Shown here: positions 54,905 through 64,000 of the stretch, one piece after another
Layout of the letters: every line of letters starts with the position of its first letter
How positions within the stretch are numbered: position 1 is the first letter of the stretch
Assembly (NCBI GenBank): GCA_018828125.1
Contig: JAHJWB010000006.1
Location: 62,001 to 126,000 of the forward strand
DNA length: 64,000 nucleotides
Source: Gammaproteobacteria bacterium
GTDB lineage: Bacteria; Pseudomonadota; Gammaproteobacteria; Burkholderiales; Burkholderiaceae_C
Direction: 5' to 3'
Translations under genes and position numbers: made by a program
Notes under the pieces: generated by a model
Databases searched by the model: none
What the model was told of the DNA's origin: nothing
Seen by the model: the letters and a program-made list of their open reading frames with translations, nothing else

Positions 54905-55804
54905 ATGCTACCGTTGCCAGCCGCTGTTCTCCACCCTGCACCACCCCAGCGCACGCAGAGCGCTCGCCCCGTTTTTGATCTGATGGACGACCTGATGCCC
55001 TTTTTCTTCAGCCGCAAAGAAACCGACCCCACCCACATGCACGCGCCGGGCTTGCCCTTGCTGGCCCTGGAGCTGCGGGCCCCGTGGGAGTTTGGCGCGG
55101 TCCTGCCCGCCTGGCCCGTGCTGCAGCACGCGCCGCAGGGGGATGGGCACACGGTCATCGTGTTTCCGGGGCTGACCGCGGGGGACACCACCACCGTGCC
55201 GCTGCGCCGGTATCTGGATTCGCGCAACTACCACTCGCTGGGCTGGGGCCAGGGCCTGAACCTGGGCCCGCGCGATGGCGTGCTGGAGACTGCCAAGCGA
55301 CAGCTGCAAGCGGCGGCGGATGCAAGCGGCAACAAGGTCAGCCTGGTGGGCTGGAGCCTGGGCGGTATTTACGCCCGTGAACTGGCCAAGGAGCTGCCCG
55401 ACCTGGTGCGCTGCGTGGTGACGCTGGGCACACCGTTTGCCGGGCCGCACACCTCCACCAATGCGTGGCGCATCTACCAGTTCGCCAGCGGCCGCAGCAT
55501 TGAGCGCGAAACCGAGAACTACAACCTGCCCGAAGCGCCCCCCGTGCCCACTTCCAGCATCTATTCGCGCAGCGATGGTGTGGTGGCCTGGCGCGGGAGC
55601 ATTCAGGCGCCGGCCGACCACAACCCGCACACCGAAAACATCGAAGTGGTGGCCAGCCACTTCGGCATGGGCCTGAACCCCAGTGCGTGGTGGGCCGTGG
55701 CCGACCGTCTGGGGCAGCCACACGGACCTGAGGCGGTGTGGCAACCCTTTCAGCGGCCCAAACTGCGCGGGCTGCACTTGGTGTACCCGGATCCCCATCG
55801 ATAG
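54905..55804 (+). CDS. Alpha/beta hydrolase, lipase/esterase-like
   Basis: TVIVFPGLTAGDTTT...VSLVGWSLGGIYARELAKELPDLVRCVVTLGTPFAGP (GWSLGG nucleophile elbow). Confidence 0.88.
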   Translation: MLPLPAAVLHPAPPQRTQSARPVFDLMDDLMPFFFSRKETDPTHMHAPGLPLLALELRAPWEFGAVLPAWPVLQHAPQGDGHTVIVFPGLTAGDTTTVPLRRYLDSRNYHSLGWGQGLNLGPRDGVLETAKRQLQAAADASGNKVSLVGWSLGGIYARELAKELPDLVRCVVTLGTPFAGPHTSTNAWRIYQFASGRSIERETENYNLPEAPPVPTSSIYSRSDGVVAWRGSIQAPADHNPHTENIEVVASHFGMGLNPSAWWAVADRLGQPHGPEAVWQPFQRPKLRGLHLVYPDPHR

Positions 55805-55911
55805 GCGGTATGCGAGGAACGCTGCACAGCGATTCCGTCCGTCCGTCAATCCGGCAGGCAGGCAGGAGCGAAAACAGCAAAGCACTTTGAAGAACAATCT
55901 TCACAGCGCTT

Positions 55912-55970
55912 TGTTTTTGATAGCTGCAAGCGCTTTATGGATAAGCGCCAGAGGCCTTTTTTATCAATAT
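55912..55970 (+). repeat. Dispersed hairpin repeat, copy 10
   Basis: tttttgatagctgcaagcgctttatggataagcgccagaggcctttttt. Confidence 0.93.
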
Positions 55971-56002
55971 TCTGGCGGCAGCGGCTTCAGCCGCCCCTCG
56001 CG

Positions 56003-56398
56003 TCAACGCCTGAGGTCTTCCTGATGCACCTCACCTACGCGGGTGACTTCACGCTCCTGGGGACCGGGAATGGATTTGCTGGGCTCGTCCCGCTCGTCCC
56101 GCTCGTCCGGCGTCACCGCGGCGCCGCCCAAAGCGCCCGCAACTCCGCCTACAGCGCCGCCGACGACAGCACCGACGGGGCCGCCCACCACGGTCCCTGC
56201 CACCGCCCCAGCTGCGGCACCGGCTACAGCGCCGCCGCCCACTGCCGCGCCTTCAGCCGGTGTGCCCGGGGCCTGCGCCGCCCCGTCGCGAAGGTTGGGG
56301 CCGGGTATGGGCGTGTCGTGGTCATGGTCCTGGTCGCGTCGCGCGGCGGCCGCCAGGTCGTTATCTCGGTTGACAGCTTCAATGGCTGAGGGATTCAT
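56003..56398 (-). CDS. Gly/Ala-rich glycine-zipper hypothetical protein
   Basis: AVGGGAVAGAAAGAVAGTVVGGPVGAVVGGAVGGVAGALGG flanked by charged ends. Confidence 0.7.
   Translation of the reverse strand: MNPSAIEAVNRDNDLAAAARRDQDHDHDTPIPGPNLRDGAAQAPGTPAEGAAVGGGAVAGAAAGAVAGTVVGGPVGAVVGGAVGGVAGALGGAAVTPDERDERDEPSKSIPGPQEREVTRVGEVHQEDLRR
56083..56109. repeat. 9-bp tandem repeat x3 inside the glycine-zipper gene
   Basis: gctcgtccc gctcgtccc gctcgtccg, encoding (DER)n. Confidence 0.85.
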
Positions 56399-56551
56399 GG
56401 GGGTCTCCTTGCAGTGGATGGGTAAAAAACGGACAGCGCGCGCGCTGCCTTGAAACGTTTTTACAACCCCCCACGGCCCTCCAGCGCCCTCCGTCGGCCT
56501 TGCGCGCTGTCAGACAAGGACTTGCCGCGTGGCTGCGGCAACCTCACTGCA

Positions 56552-58369
56552 TCAGAAGCTTTCCCAATCGTCATCGTTGCCACCCTTGGCCGGGGCTGGG
56601 GCCGGGCTTTGGGCCTTGGCTTTGGCCGGTGCTGCGCTGGCCTGCGGGGCCGTCAGGCTGGCAGCGGCTTTGGCGGGCTTGGTGGTGCCAATCTTGCCGG
56701 CGCTTTTATTCGCCACGGCGCTGCGCTGGGGTGTGAATGCCGGGGCCGGGATCGGCGCGCGGGCTGCTGGTGCGGGGGCGCTTCTGGTGGCGCTGGCATC
56801 CAGTTTGAATACGGCCACGGCGTTGACCAATTCGCCCGCTTGGGCGTTCAGCGCGCTGGCGGCAGCGGCCATTTCTTCTACCAGGGCTGCGTTTTGCTGG
56901 GTGGCCTGGTCCATCTGGGTGACGGCTTCGCCCACTTGGCCTACCCCTGCGCTTTGTTCGCTGCTGGCGGCGCTGATTTCTCCCATGATGTCGGTCACGC
57001 GCCGGATGGAGGCGACGACTTCTGTCATGGTGGCCCCTGCCTTGTCGACCAGCACGGTGCCTTGTTCGACGCGTTCGACGCTGGCGGTGATGAGGAGCTT
57101 GATTTCTTTGGCGGCTTCTGCGCTGCGCCCTGCCAGGCTGCGCACTTCGCTGGCCACGACGGCAAAGCCGCGGCCTTGTTCTCCGGCTCGGGCGGCTTCC
57201 ACTGCTGCATTCAGCGCCAGGATGTTGGTCTGGAACGCGATGCCGTCGATGACGCTGATGATGTCGGCGATCTTGTTGCTGCTGGCGTTGATGCCTTTCA
57301 TGGTCTCGACCACTTCGGCCACTACGTCTCCGCCTTGGACTGCGACGGTGGAGGCGCTGACGGCCAGTTGGTTGGCCTGGCGGGCGTTGTCGGCGTTCTG
57401 GCGCACGGTGGAGCCCAGCTCTTCCATGGAGGCGGCGGTTTCTTCCAGCGCGCTGGCTTGTTGTTCTGTGCGCGCTGAGAGGTCGTTGTTGCCCGACGCT
57501 ATCTGCGAGCTGGCCGAGGCCACGCCTTCGGCGTTCTGGCGCACGCCAGAGACGACGTGGGCGAGGTTGTCCCGCATTTCACCCAGCGCCGTCAGCAGTT
57601 GGCCCATTTCGTCTTTGCCCCCGGGTGGCACCTCGGCGGTCAGGTCGCCCGCGGCAATGGCACGCGCTGCGCGCACAGCATGTCCGGCGGGACGCGTGAC
57701 CGCGCGGGTGATGCCCACGCCCAGCAAGGCTGCCAGCACCACGCACACGGCCAGCGTGATCGCCAGGGATGCGCGGGCAACGTTGAAGACCTGGCGGGCC
57801 TCTTCAGTGGCTTTGAGCGCGTTGTCAGCGTTAAGCTTTTGCATCTGCCCCAGCGTTTCGGCCACGGCGACAAAGGCGGTTTCAGACTCGCCGGCGTAGA
57901 CCATGGCCAGCGCGTCGCCGGTCAGCTCCAGCGTCTCGGCGGTGGTGAAGTCCACGCCGTTGGCGATCTCGACCAGCTTGGCCTGCAGCACGGAGTATTC
58001 GGCCTTGCGCAGCTTGTAGGTCTTGAAGACCTCCTGCTCTTCGGGGCTGTTGATCAAGGGCTCGTAGGTGGTTTCCAGCTGCGCAATGTCTTTGGCCCGC
58101 AGGCCTACCTGTTCAGAAAACGCCTTGACTTCCACAATGCTGCGCGAAGTGACCATACCCGCTTCGGAGCGCCGCATGCGGTTGTACAAAACGCGCAGAT
58201 CGCCCGTCTTTTCGACACTGGGCAGCAGGTTGGTGGCAATGGCTTCCGCGTTGTTGTTGATGCGGGACATCTGCACCATGGCTATAGCGCCCAGCACGGT
58301 GGTCAACAAGACCACCACCAAAAACCCGGCACCCAGTTTGACGCCGATGCGCAGATCGGAAACTTTCAT
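56552..58369 (-). CDS. Methyl-accepting chemotaxis protein 3 (C-terminal DWESF)
   Basis: MKVSDLRIGVKLGAGFLVVVLLTTVLGAIAMVQM, HAMP, signalling core, C-terminus GGNDDDWESF. Confidence 0.96.
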   Translation of the reverse strand: MKVSDLRIGVKLGAGFLVVVLLTTVLGAIAMVQMSRINNNAEAIATNLLPSVEKTGDLRVLYNRMRRSEAGMVTSRSIVEVKAFSEQVGLRAKDIAQLETTYEPLINSPEEQEVFKTYKLRKAEYSVLQAKLVEIANGVDFTTAETLELTGDALAMVYAGESETAFVAVAETLGQMQKLNADNALKATEEARQVFNVARASLAITLAVCVVLAALLGVGITRAVTRPAGHAVRAARAIAAGDLTAEVPPGGKDEMGQLLTALGEMRDNLAHVVSGVRQNAEGVASASSQIASGNNDLSARTEQQASALEETAASMEELGSTVRQNADNARQANQLAVSASTVAVQGGDVVAEVVETMKGINASSNKIADIISVIDGIAFQTNILALNAAVEAARAGEQGRGFAVVASEVRSLAGRSAEAAKEIKLLITASVERVEQGTVLVDKAGATMTEVVASIRRVTDIMGEISAASSEQSAGVGQVGEAVTQMDQATQQNAALVEEMAAAASALNAQAGELVNAVAVFKLDASATRSAPAPAARAPIPAPAFTPQRSAVANKSAGKIGTTKPAKAAASLTAPQASAAPAKAKAQSPAPAPAKGGNDDDWESF

Positions 58370-58539
58370 GAATCACCCTTCACATTGCATTGCCCACAGG
58401 CATTTAAGCGGCTCCGGCAGGAGGTGTAACGGCACTGCATGCGCCCTCGCCACCCACCTGTAACCAAATGCAGTCTACCAGCGCAGCGGTATCCCAAAAG
58501 CGGGCTTTCCCGTGTCGGCGGCATGCCACGCAGCAACAA

Positions 58540-58573
58540 AAAAGCATGCGGGCATTGCTACCCGCATGCTTTG
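58540..58573 (-). terminator. Terminator distal to ppa
   Basis: AAAGCATGCGGG cattgcta CCCGCATGCTTT. Confidence 0.8.
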
Positions 58574-58590
58574 ACTTGGATACCCTAGCA

Positions 58591-58652
58591 GTATCTTTTT
58601 GATAGCTGCAAGCGCTTTATGGATAAGCGCTAGAGGCCAATTTCACCTCAAA
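58591..58652 (+). repeat. Dispersed hairpin repeat, copy 11
   Basis: tctttttgatagctgcaagcgctttatggataagcgctagaggccaattt. Confidence 0.94.
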
Positions 58653-58659
58653 ACTGGCA

Positions 58660-59196
58660 TCAAGCCTGCGACTTTTTGTAGGCCTCGACACCGTCGGTGA
58701 CTTCCTTCTTGGCGGCATCGACGCCTTCCCAGCCCAGCACCTTGACCCACTTGCCCTTTTCAAGGTCTTTGTAGTGCTCAAAGAAGTGGGCAATGGCGTT
58801 GCGGCGCATGGCGTTCACGTCGTCGATGGTCTTCCAGTGGTCGTACATAGGCAGGATCTTGGAGGTGGGTACAGCAATGACCTTGCCATCCACACCGGCC
58901 TCGTCTTCCATCATCAGGATGCCCAGGGGGCGGCAAGTGACCACCACGCCGGGGTGCAGCGGGTAAGGTGTGATCACCAGCACATCGACCGGGTCGCCGT
59001 CGCCCGACAGGGTCTGCGGCACGTAGCCGTAGTTGGTGGGGTAGTGCATGGCCGTGGTCATGAAACGGTCCACGAAGATGGCGCCCGATTCCTTGTCCAC
59101 CTCGTACTTGATGGGGTCGGAGTTCATCGGGATTTCGATGACGACGTTGAACGTGTCGGGGAGGTTCTTGCCTGGGGGGACGTTGTTGAGGGACAT
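58660..59196 (-). CDS. ppa: Inorganic pyrophosphatase
   Basis: [52 protein letters not shown]. Confidence 0.97.
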   Translation of the reverse strand: MSLNNVPPGKNLPDTFNVVIEIPMNSDPIKYEVDKESGAIFVDRFMTTAMHYPTNYGYVPQTLSGDGDPVDVLVITPYPLHPGVVVTCRPLGILMMEDEAGVDGKVIAVPTSKILPMYDHWKTIDDVNAMRRNAIAHFFEHYKDLEKGKWVKVLGWEGVDAAKKEVTDGVEAYKKSQA

Positions 59197-59455
59197 GTCT
59201 TTGGATAGTGGTTTGAAAACGGCAACCCGCGAGACGGGCCGTGCAGCGATTGCGCACACCTGCGTCGGGATTAACCCTGATTTTAGGCGCACGCCCCTTT
59301 CTGCCTGCTTGCAAACCACCGTTTGCCTGTAAATTGGGTCTGTTGGCCAATCGACTCCCGCAGCGAACCTGCACAGGGAGCACGAGGAAGCAACGCAGCG
59401 GGGATGCCACCGATGCGTTGCTCCCCACTCGTGCAACGAACCCTAGGAGAATTGA

Positions 59456-61537
59456 ATGGCTGCAAGCTCAGCACTGACATCCCCTCTCATCCTTGCCCTG
59501 GTCTGCGGGCTCATTGCCGTGGCGTACGGCATATGGGCCAGAGGCTGGATCCTTTCCAAAGACCCGGGCAACGCCCGTATGCAGGAGATCGCGGCGGCCA
59601 TCCAGGCTGGCGCCGCCGCGTATTTAGCCCGCCAGTACAAGACCATCGCCCTCGTGGGCGTGGTGCTGGCCGTGCTGATTGGTATTTTTCTGGATGTGAC
59701 CACCGCGGTGGGGTTTGTCGTGGGCGCCGTGCTGTCCGGCGCCTGCGGCTTCATTGGCATGAACGTGTCGGTGCGCGCCAATGTGCGCACCGCCCAGGCT
59801 GCCACGCACGGCATTGGCCCCGCGCTGGATGTCGCGTTTCGCGGCGGCGCCATCACCGGCATGCTGGTGGTGGGGCTAGGCCTGCTGGGCGTCACGGGTT
59901 TTTATTGGTTCCTGGCAGGTAATGGCAACCTCACGCCTAACGCCAACCTGGCCACGCTGCTCAATCCGCTGATCGGGTTTGCGTTTGGCTCGTCGCTGAT
60001 CTCGATCTTTGCGCGCCTGGGTGGCGGCATCTTCACCAAGGGCGCCGACGTGGGCGCCGACCTGGTGGGCAAGGTGGAGGCCGGCATCCCCGAAGACGAC
60101 CCGCGCAACCCTGCGGTGATCGCCGACAACGTGGGCGACAACGTGGGCGACTGCGCCGGCATGGCAGCGGACTTGTTCGAGACCTATGCCGTGACGCTGA
60201 TTGCCACCATGGTGCTGGGCGCCCTGCTGGTGGTCAGCGCCCCGGTCAACGCCGTGGTGTACCCGCTGGCGCTGGGAGCCGTGTCGATCATTGCGTCCAT
60301 CATTGGGTGCTTCTTCGTCAAGGCATCGCCCGGCATGAAGAACGTGATGCCCGCGCTGTACAAGGGGCTGGCCATTGCCGGTGTGCTGTCGCTCATCGCG
60401 TTCTACTTCGTCACGCTGTGGCTCATGCCCGACAACTCCATCACAGCCACGGGCAGCCAGATCCGGCTGTTTGGCGCGTGCGCCACTGGTCTGGTGCTGA
60501 CGGCGGTGCTGGTGTGGATCACGGAGTTCTACACCGGCACGCAGTATTCGCCCGTGCAGCACATTGCCCAGGCGTCCACCACCGGCCACGGCACCAACAT
60601 CATCGCGGGGTTGGGTGTGTCGATGCGGTCCACAGCCTGGCCCGTGATTTTTGTGTGCACGGCCATCATCGTGTCGTACGGCCTGGCCGGTCTGTATGGC
60701 ATCGCAGTGGCCGCCACCGCGATGCTCAGCATGGCGGGCATTGTGGTGGCGCTGGACGCCTACGGCCCCATCACCGACAACGCGGGCGGCATTGCCGAGA
60801 TGGCCGACATGCCACCTGAAGTGCGCGCCGTGACCGACCCGCTGGACGCCGTGGGCAACACCACCAAGGCCGTCACCAAGGGCTACGCCATCGGATCGGC
60901 CGGACTGGCTTCGCTGGTGCTGTTTGCTGACTACACCCACAAGCTCGAAAGCTACGGCAGGGCGATCAGCTTTGACCTGTCCGACCCGCTGGTCATCGTG
61001 GGCCTGTTCATTGGTGGGCTCATCCCCTACCTGTTCGGCGCCATGGCAATGGAGGCCGTGGGGCGCGCAGCGGGCGCGGTCGTGGTGGAGGTGCGCCGCC
61101 AGTTCAGCACCATCAAAGGCATCATGGACGGCACTGGCAAGCCCGAATACGGCAAGGCTGTGGACATGCTGACCACCGCCGCCATCAAGGAGATGGTGAT
61201 CCCCAGCCTGCTGCCCGTGATTGCCCCTCTCGTCGTGGGCCTGCTGCTGGGCCCCAAGGCGCTGGGCGGGTTGCTGATGGGCACCATCATCACCGGGCTG
61301 TTTGTGGCCATCAGCATGTGCACCGGCGGCGGTGCCTGGGACAACGCCAAGAAGTACATCGAAGACGGCCATCACGGCGGTAAAGGCAGCGAGGCCCACA
61401 AGGCCGCCGTGACGGGCGACACGGTGGGCGACCCCTACAAGGACACCGCAGGCCCCGCCATCAACCCGCTGATCAAGATCATCAACATCGTGGCGCTGCT
61501 GATCGTGCCGCTGGTGGTCAAGTTTCATGGGGGGTAA
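59456..61537 (+). CDS. hppA: Membrane-bound proton-translocating pyrophosphatase
   Basis: [75 protein letters not shown]. Confidence 0.97.
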   Translation: MAASSALTSPLILALVCGLIAVAYGIWARGWILSKDPGNARMQEIAAAIQAGAAAYLARQYKTIALVGVVLAVLIGIFLDVTTAVGFVVGAVLSGACGFIGMNVSVRANVRTAQAATHGIGPALDVAFRGGAITGMLVVGLGLLGVTGFYWFLAGNGNLTPNANLATLLNPLIGFAFGSSLISIFARLGGGIFTKGADVGADLVGKVEAGIPEDDPRNPAVIADNVGDNVGDCAGMAADLFETYAVTLIATMVLGALLVVSAPVNAVVYPLALGAVSIIASIIGCFFVKASPGMKNVMPALYKGLAIAGVLSLIAFYFVTLWLMPDNSITATGSQIRLFGACATGLVLTAVLVWITEFYTGTQYSPVQHIAQASTTGHGTNIIAGLGVSMRSTAWPVIFVCTAIIVSYGLAGLYGIAVAATAMLSMAGIVVALDAYGPITDNAGGIAEMADMPPEVRAVTDPLDAVGNTTKAVTKGYAIGSAGLASLVLFADYTHKLESYGRAISFDLSDPLVIVGLFIGGLIPYLFGAMAMEAVGRAAGAVVVEVRRQFSTIKGIMDGTGKPEYGKAVDMLTTAAIKEMVIPSLLPVIAPLVVGLLLGPKALGGLLMGTIITGLFVAISMCTGGGAWDNAKKYIEDGHHGGKGSEAHKAAVTGDTVGDPYKDTAGPAINPLIKIINIVALLIVPLVVKFHGG

Positions 61538-61555
61538 CGCACCTGCGCCGTGCGC

Positions 61556-61612
61556 AAGCCAGGCCTGACCGGCCTGGCATCCATGAAAACTAGGGGCCTT
61601 GGGCCCCTTTTT
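61556..61612 (+). terminator. Two adjacent hairpins downstream of hppA, the second with a T-tract
   Basis: CCAGGCC tgacc GGCCTGG, then AGGGGCC ttg GGCCCCTTTTT. Confidence 0.75.
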
Positions 61613-61690
61613 GCCGCGTAACATTGCGTAAACCACGGCAAACAACGGCAGACAACAGACACCGGTCTCCCTTCATCCGAGAAGATCGCC

Positions 61691-64000
61691 TTGAAACACA
61701 CCACCTCGTCGGCCCCTGCCGCATCCACCAGCAGCGCCACCGCGCCCTACCAGTACCTCGTTGACGACGTACTCGCCCAGGCCCGGCCGTTGTTGGATCG
61801 CGTTGCGGAGGCCACGCGCATGTCCCTGCAGTCGCGCCTGGACCAGGCCCGCACGCCGGGCGAACACCACGCCATGCTGGAAGCCAAGCAACAGCTGCAG
61901 CGGCTGGCCTCGGTGATGGCGGAGCGCTACCCCGACGCGCTGCGCAAGGCGTTGGACCAGGAAACTGCGCAGGCCGACAGCCACAAGCCCACGCGCTCTC
62001 TGTTCACCGTGCATTTCGATGACCTTGAGCTGATGGACGAGTCGCAGATCAACGACAGCGTGGAGCGCGCCCGTGCCCGGCAGGTTCTGATCTCTGCGGT
62101 AGAAGGCCCCCTGGCTGACCTGGACGCGCTGGTTTGCGCGGCGCTGGGCTTGCCGCGGGTGCAACCCGAGCACAACCCCCTGCGACCCGAGGTCTTCCTG
62201 CAGGCGCTGCAGGTCGTGGTGTCACAGATGCAGGTGTCCACGCAGGTGCGGCACGACTGGATAGGGCACATGTCCCAGGCGCTGGGCGCTGAGCTGCGCG
62301 CGCTGTACAAGGCGCAGGTGGATCGCCTCCGGCACAAGGGCGTGCAGCCCGTGGGCTATGCCATGCGCCAGGCCAGCGGCGAGTACGTGTACGTCGCGCC
62401 CGCCGCCGCAGGTGCAGCGCCCGGATTCGCCTCTGACAACGACTTGTCTACCGCGGCCAGTTCTGGTGACCCCCTGCTGACGCTCGACCGCCTGCGCCGC
62501 CTGCTGCTGGGTGAGTTCAAGGACAACGCTGCGCACGCGCAAGGGGCTGCCGCCACGGTCGCGTCCATGTCAGCCTCAAGGGATCAGGCAGAGGCAGAGG
62601 CAGAGGCAGAGGCAGAGGCAGAAGAAGACTTTGCCGAACGTTTTGCCCGCGAGTTCGAAAGCCCTGGCCAGCTCCCCCTGCTTGATGCGCCGGCCACCGA
62701 TTTCGCATCCACCGTGCCCGCCGCATTCGAGGCGCTGCAGGAGATGAACCAGGTCGGCCACATGATGGAACGGCTGGGCAACAACCAGCGCGCCCAGGAC
62801 ACCAGCAGCCAAGGGGGCGGCAGTGACGGCGCCCCACCCCGCAAACATGCCGCTGGCCTGGGCGAGGCCCTGAGCATGGAAGTGGTGGCCCTGATGGTGG
62901 ACAACATCGCACGCGACACGCGGCTGCTGTGGCCCGTGCAGCAGTTCATCCGCGCGCTGGAGCCCGCGCTGATGCAACTGGCCGTGGCCGACCCGCGGTT
63001 CTTCAGCCATAAGGAACATGCCGCGCGCCGCCTGCTGCAGGACATCACCGACCGCAGCCTGGCCTTCAACAGCACCGACGCGCCAGGTTTTCAGAGCTTC
63101 ATGCGGTCCCTCATGAACCTGGCCGGCCCGCTGGCCACCGCCACCATCGAAGGGCCCGACGACTTTGAGCACGCACTGCAGCAACTGCATGCCAACTGGG
63201 CTAATAAAGACAAACAGCACAAGCAAGAACGCCAGCGTGCCATCGAGACCCTGCAGCACGCCGAGCAGCGCCACCGGCTGGCCGCGCAGATAGCGCGCGA
63301 GCTCTGGCTGCTGCCGGACATCGGCAAGGTGCCGGATGAGATCTCCCGCTTTTTGATGGGCCCCTGGGCCCAGGTCATGGCCCAGGCTCGCCTCACCAAC
63401 AACAGCGGTGCCCACGACCCAGGCGCCACCACAGGCAGCACTGCCCCAGCCCGCTATGAAGAACTGGTGGGCGCCTTGGTCTGGAGCACACAGCCCGCGC
63501 TGACCCGCGCGAGCACGGGCCAACTGGCGCGTTTGCTGCCCCCAATGCTGGCCACTCTGCGGGAGGGACTGGCATCCATCGACTACCCCGCGGAGCGCAC
63601 CGAGGCCGTTTTCGAGTTGCTGATGCAACTGCACGAACAAGCCTTCAAGCCCGTTCCGGGCGCCGCAGCGTCCCCGGGAAAGCAACCCGAAGCACCCATC
63701 GACGTGACTGCGGTGGAAGCCATTTCAGAGCACGGCTCCTTGGACGACGAAGACCCCTGGGTCGCGCCAGCCGAAGCCAAGGAGTCGGGCTACATGGATG
63801 TCTCCCTGTCGCCAGAACCCGAAAGCACGGCCCCGGTGTCTGTAACCACTGCCTCTGGGATGCTGACCCTGCCCCCGCTGGCCACCGGCATGTGGGTAAA
63901 CCTGCTGGTAGGGGGCGAGTGGGAGCGCACGCAGTTGTCATGGATCGGCTCGCACGGCAACCTGTTCCTGTTTACCAGTGCTACCGGCCGTACGCAGTCC
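61691..64000 (+). CDS. DUF1631 family protein, 3' truncated by window end (TTG start tentative)
   Basis: Open frame from 61691 to the window edge (LKHTTSSAPAAST...YQYLVDDVLAQARPLLDRV...LFTVHFDDLELMDESQINDSVERARARQVL...). Absent from the ORF track because there is no stop in the window. Confidence 0.85.
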   Translation, partial: MKHTTSSAPAASTSSATAPYQYLVDDVLAQARPLLDRVAEATRMSLQSRLDQARTPGEHHAMLEAKQQLQRLASVMAERYPDALRKALDQETAQADSHKPTRSLFTVHFDDLELMDESQINDSVERARARQVLISAVEGPLADLDALVCAALGLPRVQPEHNPLRPEVFLQALQVVVSQMQVSTQVRHDWIGHMSQALGAELRALYKAQVDRLRHKGVQPVGYAMRQASGEYVYVAPAAAGAAPGFASDNDLSTAASSGDPLLTLDRLRRLLLGEFKDNAAHAQGAAATVASMSASRDQAEAEAEAEAEAEEDFAERFAREFESPGQLPLLDAPATDFASTVPAAFEALQEMNQVGHMMERLGNNQRAQDTSSQGGGSDGAPPRKHAAGLGEALSMEVVALMVDNIARDTRLLWPVQQFIRALEPALMQLAVADPRFFSHKEHAARRLLQDITDRSLAFNSTDAPGFQSFMRSLMNLAGPLATATIEGPDDFEHALQQLHANWANKDKQHKQERQRAIETLQHAEQRHRLAAQIARELWLLPDIGKVPDEISRFLMGPWAQVMAQARLTNNSGAHDPGATTGSTAPARYEELVGALVWSTQPALTRASTGQLARLLPPMLATLREGLASIDYPAERTEAVFELLMQLHEQAFKPVPGAAASPGKQPEAPIDVTAVEAISEHGSLDDEDPWVAPAEAKESGYMDVSLSPEPESTAPVSVTTASGMLTLPPLATGMWVNLLVGGEWERTQLSWIGSHGNLFLFTSATGRTQS
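62585..62620 (+). repeat. Hexanucleotide microsatellite (GAGGCA) in the DUF1631 gene
   Basis: caggca followed by five perfect gaggca units, encoding (EA)n. Confidence 0.92.

Noticed and set aside
59876-61645. 589-aa minus-strand ORF opposite hppA
   Set aside because: Antisense shadow ORF with His/Gln-rich composition; hppA on the plus strand is clear.

Overview
This is a GC-rich 64 kb chromosomal window that looks like a betaproteobacterium, probably Comamonadaceae/Acidovorax-like. That lineage is inferred from gene content and repeat style and was not tested. Most of it is ordinary core genome: penicillin acylase, FHA-cyclase, LdcA, a TadA/alpha-beta hydrolase fusion, a LivK-like binding protein, RlhA-like U32 peptidase, P-type Ca-like ATPase, egtBD, OmpW, purL, map, glnD, def, tRNA-Asn, aat, bpt, IclR, a DacA/PbpG-like enzyme, leuA, pssA, ilvC, ilvH, ilvI, an ECF sigma operon (DUF3619-DUF3106-RDD), dgkA, a LOG-family protein, a PII protein, nadE, a FemAB/GNAT-like protein, a LysR/AKR pair, three MCPs plus CheW, ppa, hppA, and a DUF1631 protein truncated by the window end. 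I saw no prophage, IS transposase, CRISPR array or rRNA. The strongest unexplained signal is a dispersed hairpin repeat of about 45-60 bp (consensus TTTTGATAGCTnnTAGCGCTTnnTGGATAAGCGCTAGAGGCCAATTT). It occurs about 11 times, mostly just after stop codons, and lies in-frame inside three coding genes (purL, nadE as a half copy, and a GNAT/FemAB-like gene). The second signal is a leucine-rich leader peptide (MKSFAMALLLPPHGRRQ) followed by a terminator hairpin upstream of leuA, consistent with transcription attenuation. Other points of note are the TadA-hydrolase fusion, a His-rich LdcA N-terminus, a frameshifted chrA remnant, perfect dyads upstream of an MCP and the livK-like gene, and a cluster of genes for protein N-terminal processing.
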